This document shows positions 61,871-64,000 of a DNA stretch of 64,000 bases, in pieces. A program made the position numbers and the translations under genes. Source of the stretch: Arcicella aurantiaca (GTDB taxonomy: Bacteria > Bacteroidota > Bacteroidia > Cytophagales > Spirosomataceae); assembly GCF_003148625.1 (NCBI RefSeq), contig NZ_QGGO01000006.1:62001-126000 (forward strand), given 5' to 3'. Position 1 is the stretch's first letter, and each line of letters begins with the position of its first letter. The notes below the pieces were generated by a model. The model did not search any database and was not told the origin of the DNA. It was given only the letters and a program-made list of their open reading frames with translations.

Positions 61871-61926
61871 AAAATTGTATTTGAGAACCTTACAAAAGAT
61901 TTTCTCAAATACAATTTTCGTTTTTC
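61871..61926 (+). terminator. intrinsic terminator after the M19 dipeptidase gene
   Basis: A perfect 16-bp stem (AAAATTGTATTTGAGA with TCTCAAATACAATTTT) surrounds a 16-base loop and is followed by CGTTTTTCCCC. It ends 12 bp before the GH20 ATG, so the GH20 gene needs read-through or a promoter inside the hairpin. Confidence 0.85.
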
Positions 61927-61937
61927 CCCTCTCCCCC

Positions 61938-64000
61938 ATGTCAAAATCAACTATTTTTTTTTGTAAACTTATCACGTTGATGTTCATTTTGGTAACAAGT
62001 GTTTCTGTTGCTCAAGAAGTTGCAATCATTCCCAAACCCGTATCTATTACTTTAAATCAGGAGAAATTTAGCTTAAACTCATCTACCACAATTCAACAAA
62101 CTTCAATTCATTTAAAGGGAAATGCACAATTTTTAAAAGAAGCTCTCAACGGAATAACTAAATTTAATTTTGCGGTTTCTACCAATTCGACGCACAATTT
62201 CATTGTCTTAAAAATTGACTCTACAAAAGTTTCGCCCAAAGAAGGCTATCAATTAAATATTACAAAAAAATCAATTGAGGTCATTGGACATGATGAAGCA
62301 GGTGTTTTTTACGGAATACAATCGTTAATTCAACTTGTTTATGATGCTCAAAGTAATCATTATCAATTACTTGGTTGTCAGATAAATGATTATCCAAGAT
62401 TCTCCTACCGAGGTTTACATTTGGATGTAGGTCGAAATTTCTTTCCAATTTCATTTCTCAAAAAATACATTGATTTACTCTCATTTTATAAAATCAATAC
62501 TTTTCATTGGCATTTAACTGACGACCAAGGCTGGCGAATTGAAATCAAAAAATATCCCCTTCTTCAAAGTATTTCTGCATACAGAGACGAAACCATTATT
62601 GGGCATAAAAAAGATTCTCCGCACCGTTTTGATGGCAAGAAATATGGTGGATTTTATACACAAGAAGAGGTAAAGGATTTAGTAAAATATGCTTCAAAAA
62701 AGTATGTAACCATCATTCCAGAAATTGAAATGCCGGGTCATGCACAAGCAGCATTAGCGGCGTATCCACATTTGGGATGCGTTGGAGCTACGTATAAATC
62801 TGCCACATTTTGGGGCGTTTTTGAAGACGTTTTTTGTGCAGGAAACGACAGTACCTTTACTTTTTTGCAGGGAGTTTTAGATGAAGTTGTTCAACTTTTT
62901 CCTTCCAAATACATTCATATTGGTGGAGATGAATGTCCGAAAACTCGTTGGAAAGTTTGTCCGAAATGCCAAAAACGCATGAAAGATGAACATTTAGCGG
63001 ACGAACACGAATTACAAAGTTATTTTATCCAAAAAATGGAGAAATATTTAAACAGTAAAAATCGTGAAATTATTGGTTGGGACGAAATTTTGGAAGGCGG
63101 TTTGAGTCCAAAAGCAACTGTAATGAGTTGGCGAGGAGAAGCGGGTGGCATTGCAGCCGCCAAACAAAAACATGATGTAATTATGACGCCCGAAAGTCAC
63201 CTGTATTTAGATTATTATCAATCTCTTCGGGGTGATGAACCGACGGCTGCGGCAAGTTTTACGCCACTCTCAAAAGTTTACGGTTATGAACCCATCTCAG
63301 CGGAGTTACAATCGCAAAACGAAAAATATATAAAGGGAGTTCAAGCAAACGTCTGGACGGAATATATGCCAAATCCAAAACAAGTTGAATACATGGTTTT
63401 TCCTCGTGGAATCGCCTTATCAGAAATAGCATGGTCGCCAAAAAGTAGTCGTAATTATGATGATTTTTTGAGTCGATTACGTAATCATAGAAGCATTTTA
63501 CAAGATAAAAAAGTAAATTTCTTTGACCGATTTGAAGAATTAACTTACGATTTTTCAATGCAAAAAACGGGAGAAACCATTGTTCATTTTGCTACCACTT
63601 TACCAAATTCAAAAATTCATTACACCCTAAATGGACAAAATCCGACGATTCACGATAAAGTTTATGAAAAGCAAATTCGTATTTCAGAAAGTACAGTTTT
63701 AAAGGCACAAATTTTTCAGCAAAATAAACCTTATGGAAAAGTTTTTGAGCAAGCTTTTGAATATCACAAAGCAATAACCAAAAATGTTACCTTGAAAAAT
63801 CAAGCCAAAGCAGGGTACAATCCTACAACTCCTTTTGTTTTGGTGAACGGAATTACAGGAAATAGTCGCTACAATAATACGCAGTGGGTAGGTTTTAGCG
63901 GAGAAAATTTAGAAGCAATTATTGATTTGGAAAGTATTCAATCCGTTTCAGAAGTTGGCTTAAATATCTTGAAATATCATTGGCAAAGAATGTGGGAACC
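61938..64000 (+). CDS. beta-N-acetylhexosaminidase, GH20 family (runs off right edge)
   Basis: The frame from ATG 61938 stays open to the window end, about 687 residues. It has a signal peptide (MSKSTIFFCKLITLMFILVT) and a GH20b N-terminal domain (IIPKPVSITLNQEKFSL, GYQLNITKKSIEVIGHDEAG). The TIM barrel has YRGLHLDVGRNFFP, FHWHLTDDQGWRIEI and IIPEIEMPGHAQAALAAYP. The catalytic Asp331-Glu332 pair lies in HIGGDECPKTRW. After about residue 530 a chitobiase C-terminal-like domain (FATTLPNSKIHYTLNGQNPT) and the start of a discoidin-like domain follow. GH20 enzymes release terminal GlcNAc or GalNAc using the substrate acetamido group. Together with GH29 this points to fucosylated HexNAc glycans for the third SusC/SusD locus. 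Confidence 0.92.
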   Translation, partial: MSKSTIFFCKLITLMFILVTSVSVAQEVAIIPKPVSITLNQEKFSLNSSTTIQQTSIHLKGNAQFLKEALNGITKFNFAVSTNSTHNFIVLKIDSTKVSPKEGYQLNITKKSIEVIGHDEAGVFYGIQSLIQLVYDAQSNHYQLLGCQINDYPRFSYRGLHLDVGRNFFPISFLKKYIDLLSFYKINTFHWHLTDDQGWRIEIKKYPLLQSISAYRDETIIGHKKDSPHRFDGKKYGGFYTQEEVKDLVKYASKKYVTIIPEIEMPGHAQAALAAYPHLGCVGATYKSATFWGVFEDVFCAGNDSTFTFLQGVLDEVVQLFPSKYIHIGGDECPKTRWKVCPKCQKRMKDEHLADEHELQSYFIQKMEKYLNSKNREIIGWDEILEGGLSPKATVMSWRGEAGGIAAAKQKHDVIMTPESHLYLDYYQSLRGDEPTAAASFTPLSKVYGYEPISAELQSQNEKYIKGVQANVWTEYMPNPKQVEYMVFPRGIALSEIAWSPKSSRNYDDFLSRLRNHRSILQDKKVNFFDRFEELTYDFSMQKTGETIVHFATTLPNSKIHYTLNGQNPTIHDKVYEKQIRISESTVLKAQIFQQNKPYGKVFEQAFEYHKAITKNVTLKNQAKAGYNPTTPFVLVNGITGNSRYNNTQWVGFSGENLEAIIDLESIQSVSEVGLNILKYHWQRMWE

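Noticed and set aside
1-64000. Search for tRNA, rRNA, insertion sequences, prophage, toxin-antitoxin and anti-phage systems
   Set aside because: Nothing with convincing motifs was seen; the window is entirely catabolic loci, regulators and short palindromic repeats.

Overview
The window is AT-rich (mid-30s % GC judged by eye) and reads as chromosomal DNA of a Bacteroidota species, probably of the Cytophagia type. The reasons are three SusC/SusD pairs, an ECF sigma/FecR pair feeding an STN-bearing SusC, several TAnnTTTG promoter boxes, many secreted glycoside hydrolases and an abundance of short palindromic intergenic repeats. No rRNA, tRNA, CRISPR array, insertion sequence or phage gene was seen. 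The genus is not resolvable from the sequence alone.

Region 1 (1-37.5 kb) is a large pectin-type polysaccharide utilisation locus. A minus-strand run reads, in transcription order, PL1 pectate lyase, beta-helix/DUF6298 protein, GH140 apiosidase-like, GH43-like beta-propeller protein, GH141-like beta-helix fused to a rhamnose/fucose mutarotase domain, Gfo/Idh/MocA oxidoreductase and GH78 rhamnosidase (cut by the left edge). A plus-strand run reads GH2, ECF sigma factor, FecR anti-sigma, SusC with STN domain, SusD and GH106. Next come an orphan FdtA-like cupin, a second SusC/SusD pair with DUF3826 (minus strand), an AraC regulator and a GH95 enzyme carrying an inserted jelly-roll. GH140, GH141, GH106, GH95, GH78, GH2 and PL1 together resemble the enzyme set known for rhamnogalacturonan-II, so RG-II or a related rhamnose/fucose/apiose-bearing pectin is the inferred substrate.

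Region 2 (37.7-42.8 kb) holds a LytS/LytTR two-component system, a DUF3500 lipoprotein with an Ig-like module, a HupE/UreJ-type membrane protein and a YjdM/PhnA zinc-ribbon protein.

Region 3 (43.0-51.0 kb) is a compact tannin/gallate catabolic cluster: an AraC regulator divergent from a subtype-B tannase, then a type I (VOC) extradiol dioxygenase, a Tat-exported M19 amidohydrolase, a GalB-type hydratase, a GalC/LigK-type aldolase, a DUF1932 dehydrogenase and a GalD-type tautomerase. The usual LigB-type gallate dioxygenase is absent and a VOC enzyme sits in its place, which is the most interesting biochemical prediction here.

Region 4 (51.0-64.0 kb) contains a DeoR regulator divergent from a third SusC/SusD pair (SusD-like_2 type), a GH29 fucosidase, a RidA protein, a zinc/PLP D-serine dehydratase-like enzyme, a cytosolic M19 dipeptidase and a GH20 hexosaminidase cut by the right edge. 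The enzymes suggest uptake of a fucose/HexNAc-containing glycoconjugate together with catabolism of a D-hydroxyamino acid. At least six families of palindromic repeats punctuate the gene boundaries, and one palindrome lies in frame inside a coding region.
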